The notes under the pieces were generated by a model. The model saw only the letters and a program-made list of their open reading frames with translations. It searched no databases and was not told the origin of the DNA. A program made the translations under genes and the position numbers. A DNA stretch of 64,000 nt from Prevotella communis (lineage in GTDB: Bacteria; Bacteroidota; Bacteroidia; Bacteroidales; Bacteroidaceae): contig NZ_CP091792.1 in NCBI RefSeq assembly GCF_022024115.1, positions 248,001-312,000 on the forward strand, given 5' to 3'. Shown here one piece after another: positions 14,915-23,155 of this stretch. Every line of letters starts with the position of its first letter. The stretch's first letter is position 1.

Positions 14915-15226
14915 ATGACGCCAGCGCAGGCGAGTAGATTTCGCGATGATGTGCTAAACATTGTCGCTCAGATTCCTTATGGCCGGGTGACCACGTACGG
15001 CCATATTGCCGCCTTGGCAGGCTGGCCGAGTCATTCGCGGATGGTAGGCCGCACATTGAGATACACCCCAGGTGCAGAATCTCTTCCTTGTCATCGGGTG
15101 GTGAATAAGGAAGGACGCACAGCACCTGGGTGGAGTCGTCAGCGCACGCTCTTAGAAGAAGAGGGCGTCCAGTTTAAGTCTAATGGGCATGTGGATATGG
15201 CGCGGCATCTGTGGGAGCCGGAGTGA
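14915..15226 (+). CDS. MGMT-like methylated-DNA methyltransferase domain protein
   Basis: 103 residues from MTPAQASRF; a GTG at 14894 overlapping the sod stop is an alternative. It carries the DNA-binding helix (YGRVTTYGHIA, ALAGWPSHSRMVGRTL) and the active site PCHRVV with Cys retained, unlike alkyltransferase-like proteins that have Trp there. It lacks the N-terminal domain of full MGMT. Repairs or senses O6-alkylguanine. Followed further on by AlkD- and UDG-like genes, giving a small DNA-repair neighbourhood. Confidence 0.85.
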   Translation: MTPAQASRFRDDVLNIVAQIPYGRVTTYGHIAALAGWPSHSRMVGRTLRYTPGAESLPCHRVVNKEGRTAPGWSRQRTLLEEEGVQFKSNGHVDMARHLWEPE

Positions 15227-15284
15227 TTGGCTAATATCGCGTTTTTTTTGTTTTTCGTTGAAAAAAGTGCAGAAATAGTTGTTT

Positions 15285-15380
15285 TTTCTTTTAAGAAAGT
15301 GTATCTTTGCGGCGGAAAGTCGTTTAAAAAAGTGTAACGATTCAATAAAAAGTCGTTAAGAAAAGTGTGATATTTTTAAT
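15285..15380 (+). promoter_or_regulatory. Promoter with AAAAGTGT repeats
   Basis: -7 box TATCTTTG (15302-15309), then GTCGTTTAAAAAAGTGTAAC and GTCGTTAAGAAAAGTGTGAT downstream, with a related AAGAAAGTG just upstream. Direct repeats in the leader of a DUF4143 ATPase parallel those at 6235. Confidence 0.55.
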
Positions 15381-15396
15381 GTGATTCACTTGAAAA

Positions 15397-16830
15397 ATGC
15401 TGAGAAGAAAGATTGAAAACACGCTGGAACAGTGGAAAAGTACCTCTGGGCATAAGCCTTTGGTGATTATGGGTATCCGCCAATGCGGAAAGACGTTCAT
15501 CGTGCAACATTTTGCAGCCGCCCACTACAAGACGGTTGTATATATCAATTTCATCAAGCAACCTGAGCGTATCAATGCGTTTGTGGGTTCGAAAGATGTA
15601 AACGTTATACTGCTGAACCTTTCTGCTCAGATTCAGGGCGTTTCGTTCACACCTGGCGATACCTGTTTCATCTTTGATGAGATTCAGGAGTGTCCAGAAG
15701 CACGCACCTCGCTCAAGTTCTTCAAGGAAGACGGGCGTTTTGATGTGATTGCCACAGGTTCATTGTTGGGTGTTCAGGGATATGGTGACGAGAAGAAAAA
15801 GCAACGTCGCAGACTTGTGGAGCTGAAAGAGCCTGGCATTAATTCCGTACCAGTCGGCTCGGAAGATATTATAGAGATGTTTCCACTGGATTTTGAGGAA
15901 TTCCTTTGGGCAAATGGTCTCAGCGAGGATGTTGTCGAGACTCTCAGGAAGTGCTATCGCGAGGAAAAACCTGTTCCTGCTGGCATTCATGTAGCAATGA
16001 AGCAATTTTTGAATTTGTATGTAACTATCGGTGGGCTACCAGAACCTATCAATGTCTTTCTCAAGACCAACAACATGAACGAGGTTAGCAAGGCTTATAA
16101 GTCGATTTTGAAAGAATATCGCGACGATATGGTGAAGTATGCTCCAGATAAAGACAAGCCGCATATCCGAGAGTGCTTCAATTCCATCCCCAAGCAGTTG
16201 GCGAAGGATAATAAGAAGTTCCAATATAACAAGGTGAAACCAGGTGGTAGAAGTGATACCTATCTGGGGTCGCTACAATGGCTGGAGGATGCAGGCATCA
16301 TCTGTCGATGCTATAATACTGACATCACAGGTTTGCCAATGGAAGGAAATGCGAAGGATAATGTGTTTAAGGTCTATACGGCTGATATAGGTCTGCTTGT
16401 CGAAATGCTGGGGCCTGGTGTTCGTGCGGACATCCTTCAGGGTAATCTGGGTGGATTCAAAGGAGCAATCTATGAGAATCTGATGGCTGATACGCTGCAT
16501 AAGAAGGAACAGAACCTTTATTATTTCCAGAAGGATTCTGGTATGGAATTGGATTTCCTGGTGCGGATAAATGGCGAATGTGTACCGCTTGAGGTTAAGG
16601 CAAAGACGGCGCAAGCCAAAAGCGTTAAAACTGTGTTGAACCATCCTGAGAAGTACAAGGTCAAGCACGTCATCAAGTTTGGTGATTTCAATATCGGTAG
16701 GGACGGACAGTTGCTGACACTTCCCAATTATATGCAATTCCTGCTGAATTTGGAGCCAGAAGAAATTGTCTTGGAGCCAATCGATGTGGATGCTGTAAAT
16801 GCATTGGCCAGTGAGATCATAAAAGAATGA
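15397..16830 (+). CDS. ATPase with AAA_14 and DUF4143 domains (2)
   Basis: 477 residues. Walker A GIRQCGKTF (about 26-34), Walker B CFIFDEIQECPEA (about 93), sensor VIATGSLLG (about 120); C-terminal DUF4143 with YFQKDSGMELDFLVRINGECVPLEVKAKT (about 376-405), where D, E and K fit a nuclease-like fold. Same architecture as the gene at 6308 but clearly diverged. Function unknown. Confidence 0.8.
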   Translation: MLRRKIENTLEQWKSTSGHKPLVIMGIRQCGKTFIVQHFAAAHYKTVVYINFIKQPERINAFVGSKDVNVILLNLSAQIQGVSFTPGDTCFIFDEIQECPEARTSLKFFKEDGRFDVIATGSLLGVQGYGDEKKKQRRRLVELKEPGINSVPVGSEDIIEMFPLDFEEFLWANGLSEDVVETLRKCYREEKPVPAGIHVAMKQFLNLYVTIGGLPEPINVFLKTNNMNEVSKAYKSILKEYRDDMVKYAPDKDKPHIRECFNSIPKQLAKDNKKFQYNKVKPGGRSDTYLGSLQWLEDAGIICRCYNTDITGLPMEGNAKDNVFKVYTADIGLLVEMLGPGVRADILQGNLGGFKGAIYENLMADTLHKKEQNLYYFQKDSGMELDFLVRINGECVPLEVKAKTAQAKSVKTVLNHPEKYKVKHVIKFGDFNIGRDGQLLTLPNYMQFLLNLEPEEIVLEPIDVDAVNALASEIIKE

Positions 16831-16863
16831 TATGTCCCTTTGCAATCAAATAGCATTAATACG

Positions 16864-17664
16864 ATGACAGCAAAGGAGATAATCGCGTATATGGAGTCGC
16901 TGAAGAATGAGGAGCAGCGACGGGTGCTCATGGGGTTCTTTAAAACGGGGCCTGGTGAGTATGGAGAGGGCGATGAGTTCCTGGGACTGAAGGTGCCGCA
17001 GACGAGGGAGGTGGTCCGGGATGTGTGGAAGGACTTTCCTTTGGACGAGGTGCCGGAGTTACTGATGTCGAAATGGCATGAGGTGAGGCTCTGCGGATTG
17101 CTGATACTGGTGGCGAAATTTGAGAGACTGGCAACTAAACGCCTTGAGAATGATGAGAAGGCTATCCGTGGGCGCGATGAAATTCTGACGATGTACCTCA
17201 AATATGCGGAACGGGCGAATAACTGGGACCTGGTGGATTTGTCTGTACATAAAATCTTGGGGCATTGGCTGTTGTTGCCGACAAATTTGGGAGACCCCCT
17301 CTCATCCCCCTGCTTAGGGGGAGGCCTACACAAAGATTATAAATTGAAGGTGCTGGATGAGCTGGCGCAGAGCCCCTGCTTGTGGAAACAGAGGATGAGC
17401 ATCGTGTGCTCGTGGAAGACGTCGCAGATGGGGGACCCGTCGTGGTGTCTGAGGTATGCAGAGATTCATCTGCACCATCCGCACGACTTGATGCACAAGG
17501 CGGTGGGGTGGATGCTCAGGGAGATGGGCAAGCGATGCTCGATGGAACTCTTGCGTGAATTCCTGCGTCAGCATGCCCATGAGATGCCTCGAACGATGCT
17601 TCGCTATGCCATAGAGAAGATGCCGGAGGAGGAACGACAATACTGGATGAAAGTTGAAAGTTGA
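16864..17664 (+). CDS. DNA alkylation repair protein, AlkD-like
   Basis: 266 residues from MTAKEII. HEAT-like helical repeats run through the protein: FLGLKVPQTREVVRDVWKDF, WHEVRLCGLLILVAKFE, NNWDLVDLSVHKILG (with the DxxD-type Asp near the active site), QRMSIVCSWKTSQMG, HDLMHKAVGWMLREMGKR. AlkD enzymes excise 3- and 7-alkylated purines without base flipping. Residues about 143-155 (DPLSSPCLGGG) are from an inserted CCCCCTGCTTAGGGGG palindrome in a loop. Lies just before a UDG-like gene. Confidence 0.85.
   Translation: MTAKEIIAYMESLKNEEQRRVLMGFFKTGPGEYGEGDEFLGLKVPQTREVVRDVWKDFPLDEVPELLMSKWHEVRLCGLLILVAKFERLATKRLENDEKAIRGRDEILTMYLKYAERANNWDLVDLSVHKILGHWLLLPTNLGDPLSSPCLGGGLHKDYKLKVLDELAQSPCLWKQRMSIVCSWKTSQMGDPSWCLRYAEIHLHHPHDLMHKAVGWMLREMGKRCSMELLREFLRQHAHEMPRTMLRYAIEKMPEEERQYWMKVES
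17292..17328. repeat. In-frame GC-rich palindrome in alkD-like gene
   Basis: ACCCCCTCTCATCCCCCTGC then TTAGGGGGAGG: a member or relative of the CCCCTCCCTnnnAGGGAGG family found in the helicase, GH95 and gltB genes. Confidence 0.65.
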
Positions 17665-17667
17665 AAA

Positions 17668-18348
17668 GTGAAAAGTGAGAGTTGGTTGAACACGGAGCAT
17701 ATCAAGAGGAGTGGGGAGGGGATTGAATATCACCCGCTGATTCCTTTTCTGCCGGAGCAGGCGAAGGTGCTGTTCCTGGGCAGTTTTCCGCCACAGCGCA
17801 AGCGGTGGTGCATGGATTTCTATTACCCGAACTTTATTAATGACCACTGGCGCATTGAGGGTCAGATATTCTATGGTGATAAGAACCACTTTGTGGACCT
17901 CGAGGCGAAGCGATTTAAGATAGATGAGATCGTGGCATTCTGCGAGGAGAAGGGGCTCGCCTTCTTTGATACCTCCACGGCTATACGTCGGTTACAGGAC
18001 AATGCCTCGGACAAGTTCCTGGAGGTGGTGGAGCCAACAGATATCACGGCACTCTTGAAACGGCTACCCCATCTCCGTGCCATTGTGACTACGGGCGAGA
18101 AGGCTACGGAGACGATATGCAGGACGATGGGGATAACGGAGACCCCGAAAGTGAACTCATATGTGGAGATAACGAACACGGATGGCACGGATGAAACGGA
18201 TATTTTTGCGAACACGAATAGCACGAATATGACGAATGGAGGCGGTCTGCTATTATATAGACTGCCCAGCAGTTCCCGTGCCTACCCCTTGTCCTTTGAC
18301 AAGAAGGTAGAGGCTTATCGTCGATTCTTTGACTTCATAAAAATTTAA
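17668..18348 (+). CDS. Uracil-DNA glycosylase family protein
   Basis: 226 residues from a GTG start, 3 bases after the AlkD-like gene. KVLFLGSFPPQRKRWCMDFYYPN (about 30-52) carries the motif A position of UDG folds and RLPSSSRAYP (about 195) the motif B loop. An activating Asp/Asn in motif A is replaced by a SFPP form, as in the MUG/DUF4918-type branch, so base specificity is unclear. Residues about 170-191 (TNTDGTDETDIFANTN) come from CACGGATG-like repeats inserted in frame. An AAGTTGAAAAGTGAAAAGTG array covers its 5' end. Confidence 0.75.
   Translation: MKSESWLNTEHIKRSGEGIEYHPLIPFLPEQAKVLFLGSFPPQRKRWCMDFYYPNFINDHWRIEGQIFYGDKNHFVDLEAKRFKIDEIVAFCEEKGLAFFDTSTAIRRLQDNASDKFLEVVEPTDITALLKRLPHLRAIVTTGEKATETICRTMGITETPKVNSYVEITNTDGTDETDIFANTNSTNMTNGGGLLLYRLPSSSRAYPLSFDKKVEAYRRFFDFIKI
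18175..18240. repeat. In-frame CACGGATG repeats in UDG-like gene
   Basis: AACACGGATGGCACGGATGA, then GAACACGAATAGCACGAATA, are tandem degenerate units of about 10 bases, translated in frame between two conserved UDG segments. Confidence 0.65.
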
Positions 18349-18360
18349 TTCCTAACAACT

Positions 18361-18411
18361 ATGAATATTGGAGACAAGGCGCCCGAGATTCTGAAAGGTG
18401 ACAGGGGGTAG
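18361..18411 (+). pseudogene. Truncated start of a peroxiredoxin (Bcp type)
   Basis: ATG at 18361 opens MNIGDKAPEIL, the usual start of thioredoxin-dependent thiol peroxidases, but after 11 residues the sequence becomes GGTGACAGGGGGTAG and stops. No further peroxiredoxin sequence follows. Confidence 0.65.
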
Positions 18412-18413
18412 GG

Positions 18414-18689
18414 TTATTCCTCTGTCAGGGGAGCCTGCTTCAGTTGTTCGAGGGCGCGGCATAACTGGTCGGGGCAGGAGGTGCCTTTGCTGCCGCAGCG
18501 GATGCCGTTGATGCGGGGGATGACATCGTCGATTTTCTGGCCACGGACCAGTTGGCTGATGCCTTGCAGGTTGCCGTTGCATCCGCCAAGGAAGAAGACT
18601 TGCTGGATAACGTCGTGCTCGTCGGCCGTTACGTCGATTAACTGTGAACAGGTGCCGTGGGTCTGGTACTGTATGTGCTTTGTTTTCAT
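18414..18689 (-). CDS. TSCPD domain protein (TIGR03905)
   Basis: 91 residues. GTSCPDQL near residue 70 is the motif that names the family, which resembles a C-terminal piece of class II ribonucleotide reductases. Cys residues at GTCSQ, GGCNGN, GIRCG and TSCPD could bind metal. Small stand-alone members are common in anaerobes; role unknown. Its C-terminus reads into CTGACAGAGG, next to the peroxiredoxin truncation point. Confidence 0.85.
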   Translation of the reverse strand: MKTKHIQYQTHGTCSQLIDVTADEHDVIQQVFFLGGCNGNLQGISQLVRGQKIDDVIPRINGIRCGSKGTSCPDQLCRALEQLKQAPLTEE

Positions 18690-18720
18690 TGTAGATTCTG
18701 TTTTTTTGATGTTTAGACTG

Positions 18721-18728
18721 CAAATATA
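18721..18728 (-). promoter_or_regulatory. -7 box (TATATTTG) of TSCPD gene
   Basis: CAAATATA on the plus strand, 31 bases upstream of the start. Confidence 0.65.
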
Positions 18729-18811
18729 GCGAATCTTTTCCGAAAAATCGCCTGGAAAAGCATTTTTTCTTCTTTCAGCATGTAATATTTGGATAATTCA
18801 ATTCTTATTCC

Positions 18812-18819
18812 TAAATTTG
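18812..18819 (+). promoter_or_regulatory. -7 box (TAAATTTG) of flavodiiron gene
   Basis: 25 bases before the ATG at 18844. Confidence 0.65.
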
Positions 18820-18843
18820 CAGTCGAAGAAAAAGTTTGAAACT

Positions 18844-20013
18844 ATGCATATGATTAGTGATACAGTTAAATATATCGGTGTGGATGATCTCGACATCGAT
18901 TTGTTCGAGAGTCAGTATGTGGTGCCCGAGGGCATGAGTTATAACTCTTATCTCATCGATGATGAGAAGATTGCGGTGATGGATACGGCCGACCGTAGAA
19001 AGGGTGAGGAGTGGAAAGCGAACCTGAAGGAGGCCCTGAACGGACGTCAGCCGGATTATCTGGTGGTTCACCACATGGAGCCCGACCACTCGGCACTGGT
19101 TGCCTGGATGATGGAGACGTATCCCGGTGTGCAGCTGGTGTGCAGTGCGCAGGCCGTGAAGATGCTGTCGAACTTCTTTGAGGGTGTGGATTTCACGGGT
19201 CGTGTGCTGACCGTCAAGGAGGGCGATACACTGTCGCTGGGTAAGCATACGCTGCAGTTTATCGGTGCTGCGATGGTGCACTGGCCCGAGGTGATCATGA
19301 GTTATGACACTAAGGACAAGGTGCTGTTCAGTGCTGATGGTTTTGGTAAGTTTGGCGCTCTGGTCAACGAGACCGACGACTGGGCTTGCGAGGCACGTCG
19401 CTATTATTTCAATATCTGCGGTAAGTACGGAACGCAGGTGCAGAGCGTGTTGAAGAAGGCGGCAGGTCTGGACATCCAGGCTATCTGTCCGCTGCATGGT
19501 CCTGTGCTGAAGGGTGAGGCCCTGGCTGAGGCTGTGCGCCTGTATGATATATGGAGCAAGTACGAGCCCGAGAGTGAGGGCATCCTGATAGCTTATGCCA
19601 GCATTCATGGCGGTACGGCCGCTGCTGCTGAGCGTTTTGGAGAGATACTAAGAGAGAAAGGTGCCAAGAAGGTGGTGGTGAGCGACCTGAGTCGGTCGGA
19701 CATGGCCGAGGTCATTGAGGATGCGTTCCGCTATCCTACCGTTGTGGTGGCTGCTTCGAGCTATGATGCCGGTGTGTTCCCCGTGATGCACGACTTCCTG
19801 TATCACCTGCAGATCAAGAACTACCAGAAACGCAGGTTTGGTATCATAGAGAACGGCAGTTGGGCACCCACGGCCGGCAAGACCATGCGCACGATGATAG
19901 AAGCCCTGAAGGACTGTGAGATTGTGGAGCCCATGGTGACCATCCGTTCACGCATGAAGGCTGGCGATGAGGCCCTGCTGGCGCAGTTGGCCGACAGTCT
20001 GCTGAACGATTAA
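18844..20013 (+). CDS. FprA-type flavodiiron protein
   Basis: 389 residues from MHMISDTVKYIG. An N-terminal metallo-beta-lactamase-like domain binds a diiron site: HHMEPDHSA (H-x-E-x-D, about 79), AMVHWPEVI and HGPVLK. The C-terminal flavodoxin domain (about 245-389) begins ILIAYASIHGGTAAAAERF, the FMN phosphate loop. Flavodiiron proteins reduce O2 to water (or NO to N2O) in the cytoplasm of anaerobes. With the superoxide dismutase it forms part of the oxygen-stress set of the region. Confidence 0.93.
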   Translation: MHMISDTVKYIGVDDLDIDLFESQYVVPEGMSYNSYLIDDEKIAVMDTADRRKGEEWKANLKEALNGRQPDYLVVHHMEPDHSALVAWMMETYPGVQLVCSAQAVKMLSNFFEGVDFTGRVLTVKEGDTLSLGKHTLQFIGAAMVHWPEVIMSYDTKDKVLFSADGFGKFGALVNETDDWACEARRYYFNICGKYGTQVQSVLKKAAGLDIQAICPLHGPVLKGEALAEAVRLYDIWSKYEPESEGILIAYASIHGGTAAAAERFGEILREKGAKKVVVSDLSRSDMAEVIEDAFRYPTVVVAASSYDAGVFPVMHDFLYHLQIKNYQKRRFGIIENGSWAPTAGKTMRTMIEALKDCEIVEPMVTIRSRMKAGDEALLAQLADSLLND

Positions 20014-20891
20014 TAGGTGAAATACAGTTCTCCCTGCCACTGGGTGTCAATATCGACGGTGGCGGAGAACGACTCAGTGGGCGTGGACTGGATGTCGGAG
20101 AAGAGGTTGCCTTTTAGCCATGTGATCTGGTTCTGATACATGTCTACGCCCATGGATTTCTCGAACAACATATTGCCACTGGCATCGTAGGCCGTCACCT
20201 TCAGGTGAAGGGAGCCTTCTGTGCTGTGCAGGAAGGTGTAGAGGTCGTATTGCGTTTGTTTCATACCGGCCTGTACATCATACTTCATGACCTGTGTGCT
20301 GTTCACGCAACCGTATCCGGTGCTGGCGTCAAACGAGCCGCTGCCGCCCTTGTATGTGAACTCCAGCTTTGCCACGCCCTCGGGGATGGCGTCGTTGACG
20401 ACGAAGCGGCAGAGCGAAGTGATGCGGTGAAGAGAGAGCGAGAGTGTCTGCGACTCCGTGCCGACAACCACTTTCTTATAGTAAAGGAAGGTGTCGGTAT
20501 AGCCCTGTGAGTTGTTGAACTGTATCTTCTCGGGATTCGTCATCGTGGGGTTGCCGTTACTGCTATGTGCCAGTGCCACGATGATGTAGGTGCCTTCGGC
20601 TAACTGGAACGTGGCGGTGCCGAAGTCAGCGTCGCCCAGTTTCTGGTTTGTCTGTTTGACGCGCGTTCCTGCCGTGTCGTAGATGGCGAAGTTCAGGCGA
20701 TTGCACGCCTCTGACGCAGACTTCCGTGTCAGTTCTGGAAAAGGGGTATGCTCGACCTCACAGATGGTCAGGGTGAGGTTGCCCTTCTTTTCGACCGTTT
20801 CCTCCGTGTCCGTATCGGAAATGATGGGTTTCTCGCATCCCGCCAGCATCAGCAGCAGGAGGGCAAACAGTATATGGTTGAGGTATTTCAT
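20010..20891 (-). CDS. FimB/Mfa2-type fimbrial anchor lipoprotein
   Basis: 293 residues with signal peptide and lipobox (LLLMLAGC, Cys about 19). Beta-rich sequence with LTLTICEVE, FAIYDTAG, AEGTYIIVALAHSSNG and LSLSLHRITSLCRFVV follows the transthyretin-like layout of FimB/Mfa2 proteins that anchor type V pili to the outer membrane. Second gene of a two-gene unit, 8 bases after the gene at 20900. Its 3' end overlaps the stop of the convergent flavodiiron gene by 4 bases. Confidence 0.75.
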   Translation of the reverse strand: MKYLNHILFALLLLMLAGCEKPIISDTDTEETVEKKGNLTLTICEVEHTPFPELTRKSASEACNRLNFAIYDTAGTRVKQTNQKLGDADFGTATFQLAEGTYIIVALAHSSNGNPTMTNPEKIQFNNSQGYTDTFLYYKKVVVGTESQTLSLSLHRITSLCRFVVNDAIPEGVAKLEFTYKGGSGSFDASTGYGCVNSTQVMKYDVQAGMKQTQYDLYTFLHSTEGSLHLKVTAYDASGNMLFEKSMGVDMYQNQITWLKGNLFSDIQSTPTESFSATVDIDTQWQGELYFTY

Positions 20892-20899
20892 ATGTTGTC

Positions 20900-22207
20900 T
20901 TAGTATTTGATGTCAATGACCGGACGGAGCAGCACAAAGTCGGCAAACCCCGTTGTACCGAAATGTTGTTCCTTGCCTTCCGTTGACTCTGAGCCGTAGG
21001 TCCAGTACAGAGTCCCGTCCTTCGTGGCATAGAAACTCTTTGTCATGCCCTTTCCTTCCACAAAAGCAGCCTGACTGCCCGTTGTAAAGCAGGCGGCCTC
21101 ATCGAGCGTAGGCAATCGCCAACTGTTCGTTATGCCAGATGGTTTTGCCGTAGCTGCCAGTGCGGTGTTTAATGCCTCCAGCCAGACGCTGGCCTCCTCG
21201 CCTTTTGCAGGTGCTGCATATGGGACGGTTTCGGGCGACAAGAGGACGGCGGTCCTGTTGGTGGCGTCGGTAGAAACAACATAATAGCCACTGCAGAACT
21301 TGCCTGCCTCGGGTTTGGAGAAGCCCTTCTGACTATCATCAAAATCGAATGTGATTGTGCGCTTCTCGCCCCAGTCCTCCGACGTCAGGACACCTGTCAG
21401 CGTGACGCCCTGGGCCGCCTTGCAGGTACCGATGATGGCGTAGTGGTGGTTGGCAGGGAAATCCTCTGAGGCGGTGTAGGAATAGCTTGTGGTACCATCC
21501 TCGGTGGTGAACGCTATCTTGATATTGGGCATGCCCTTCGAGGGGAACAGCATCTGGTTGGGTGACGCCTTCCATGTTTTCTCATCCTCCTGTCTGTTGA
21601 GCATGATGCGGTATGACTCCGTGGGTGCTTCAGGATATTCGCCATCCAGATAAACTCCACTGTAGAGCGGGGTGAGCATGACCTCAACCTTTGTGACGCC
21701 TGAAGGCACCTGCAGGATTTCCAGTTCATCAATACAGATGACTTTGTGGGCCAATGACATATTCTGCGTCATCTCCTCACCGTCGGCTATGCTCACCGTG
21801 GCGTGTTTAATCTGCAGGTCGTCCATGGTCTTGTCTGTCATCCGCTTGATGATACTCTTGGGGGTAGCTGATTCCTGAGAGGGCAAAATAAACCGTGAGA
21901 GGTCTTCTCCTCCCACGGCATATAGGTCGTATGTACCTGCGGCCATTGTGACTGTAGCCGCGTTGCTTTCCTCGCTGGTAGAGAGCAACTGTACACATTT
22001 TCCCTTCTCATTGAAAATGTAGATTCTGCCATCCTTCACGGCATTCTCGTCGCTGGTGGCGGCACGCATGACGATGTTGAGACGGGCTGTTGTAGGAGCC
22101 TCGATGACCGTTTCTTCTTCAGTGTTTTCATCGAATACCGCTTTCTCGCATGATGCGAAGAGAACAGCGGTGCAAAGAGTAGCAATTAGCTTAAAATTTT
22201 TAATCAT
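20900..22207 (-). CDS. Fimbrillin/Mfa2-like lipoprotein with C-terminal adhesin-like domain
   Basis: 435 residues from MIKNFKLIATL; an upstream ATG lies 5' of the promoter box and is rejected. Lipobox VLFASC (Cys about 19). The first 270 residues resemble FimB/Mfa2 (GTYDLYAVGGEDL, MSLAHKVICIDELEI). The C-terminal part (about 300-435) has SGYYVVSTDATNRTAVLLSP and WRLPTLDEAACF, a pattern common in Bacteroidales surface proteins. Likely pilus structural or tip component. -7 box TACTTTTG (minus strand, 22234-22241). Confidence 0.65.
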   Translation of the reverse strand: MIKNFKLIATLCTAVLFASCEKAVFDENTEEETVIEAPTTARLNIVMRAATSDENAVKDGRIYIFNEKGKCVQLLSTSEESNAATVTMAAGTYDLYAVGGEDLSRFILPSQESATPKSIIKRMTDKTMDDLQIKHATVSIADGEEMTQNMSLAHKVICIDELEILQVPSGVTKVEVMLTPLYSGVYLDGEYPEAPTESYRIMLNRQEDEKTWKASPNQMLFPSKGMPNIKIAFTTEDGTTSYSYTASEDFPANHHYAIIGTCKAAQGVTLTGVLTSEDWGEKRTITFDFDDSQKGFSKPEAGKFCSGYYVVSTDATNRTAVLLSPETVPYAAPAKGEEASVWLEALNTALAATAKPSGITNSWRLPTLDEAACFTTGSQAAFVEGKGMTKSFYATKDGTLYWTYGSESTEGKEQHFGTTGFADFVLLRPVIDIKY

Positions 22208-22233
22208 GATATGTGTTATCCTTTTTTGAGGCA

Positions 22234-22241
22234 CAAAAGTA
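22234..22241 (-). promoter_or_regulatory. -7 box (TACTTTTG) of fimbrial genes
   Basis: CAAAAGTA on the plus strand, 27 bases upstream of the start at 22207. Confidence 0.65.
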
Positions 22242-22366
22242 CCTATTTTCAAGGAAAATCACGTGCAGATGTAAAAACCTTTAACCAAATTTTAACTTTC
22301 ATTTCTCATATCTGCCAATCTAGGGGAAAAACAGATGAATTGGACCCGGAAAACGAAGGTTTTTCC

Positions 22367-23155
22367 TTAAATGACATGCAGGTGCCGGAGGGCATTGAGG
22401 ATACCATTATCATCTACAGACGTGGTGATATAGTCGGCCTGCTGTTTCAACTCCTCAATGGCGTTGCCCATGGCCACACCGATACCCGCCTGGATGATCA
22501 TGGAGGTGTCGTTGCCGCCATCACCAAAAGCAATGGTGCGACTGACGTCGAAGCCTTCGTGGCGTGCCATGGCGAGGATACCCTTGCCCTTGTCGGCCCC
22601 GTTGGCCGTGATGTCGGTAAACTCCGGATGCCAGCGGCCAGAGACGCACTGGGGCATGCGCGCCATCAGTTCCGGTTCGTAGTCGGCCGGGAAGAACGGC
22701 GTGAGCTGCAGGATATCCTGCTGGAGCACCTCGTCGAGCGGTGACGCCTTGTCGAGATTCTTCACAGCCAGCATCTGGCGGAAGATACGGTCCACGTCGC
22801 CCTTGGGGTCGAGTACGGCCACGTCCTTACGGCCCACCACAATTAGGCTGTTGCCTTTCTCCTGGCAGTCGTTCACGCATGTCAGAACATCTTCCTTGGG
22901 GATAGGCTGGCAGGTGACCAGTTCGGTGCCCACATAGCACAGTGCGCCATTGGTGGTGATATAGCCGTCGATCAGTGGTTCGATAGCCCCCAGGTTGGTA
23001 ATGATGAGCGGTGGCCGGCCCGTGGCGATATACACGCGCGAACCATTGGCCTTGGCCTGTGTCAGCGCCTGGATGGTGGACTGTGGTATCTCGTGGGTCT
23101 TGAAACTCACCAGTGTACCGTCGATATCGAAGAATAGTGCGTATGTCTGTGTCAT
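22367..23155 (-). CDS. Cof-type HAD-IIB phosphatase
   Basis: 262 residues. Motif I FFDIDGTLVSF (about 8-18), motif II VYIATGRPP (about 41), cap domain in the middle, a Lys in GADKGKGILAMARH (about 190) and motif IV AFGDGGNDTSMI (about 214). Cof-type enzymes hydrolyse sugar phosphates or other small phosphates in the cytoplasm; substrate unknown. It starts directly after the stop of the helicase gene, so they are probably co-transcribed. Confidence 0.9.
   Translation of the reverse strand: MTQTYALFFDIDGTLVSFKTHEIPQSTIQALTQAKANGSRVYIATGRPPLIITNLGAIEPLIDGYITTNGALCYVGTELVTCQPIPKEDVLTCVNDCQEKGNSLIVVGRKDVAVLDPKGDVDRIFRQMLAVKNLDKASPLDEVLQQDILQLTPFFPADYEPELMARMPQCVSGRWHPEFTDITANGADKGKGILAMARHEGFDVSRTIAFGDGGNDTSMIIQAGIGVAMGNAIEELKQQADYITTSVDDNGILNALRHLHVI

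Noticed and set aside
20900..22252. Start at 22252 for the fimbrial lipoprotein
   Set aside because: The -7 box at 22234-22241 would lie within the gene and the signal peptide begins at the ATG at 22207.
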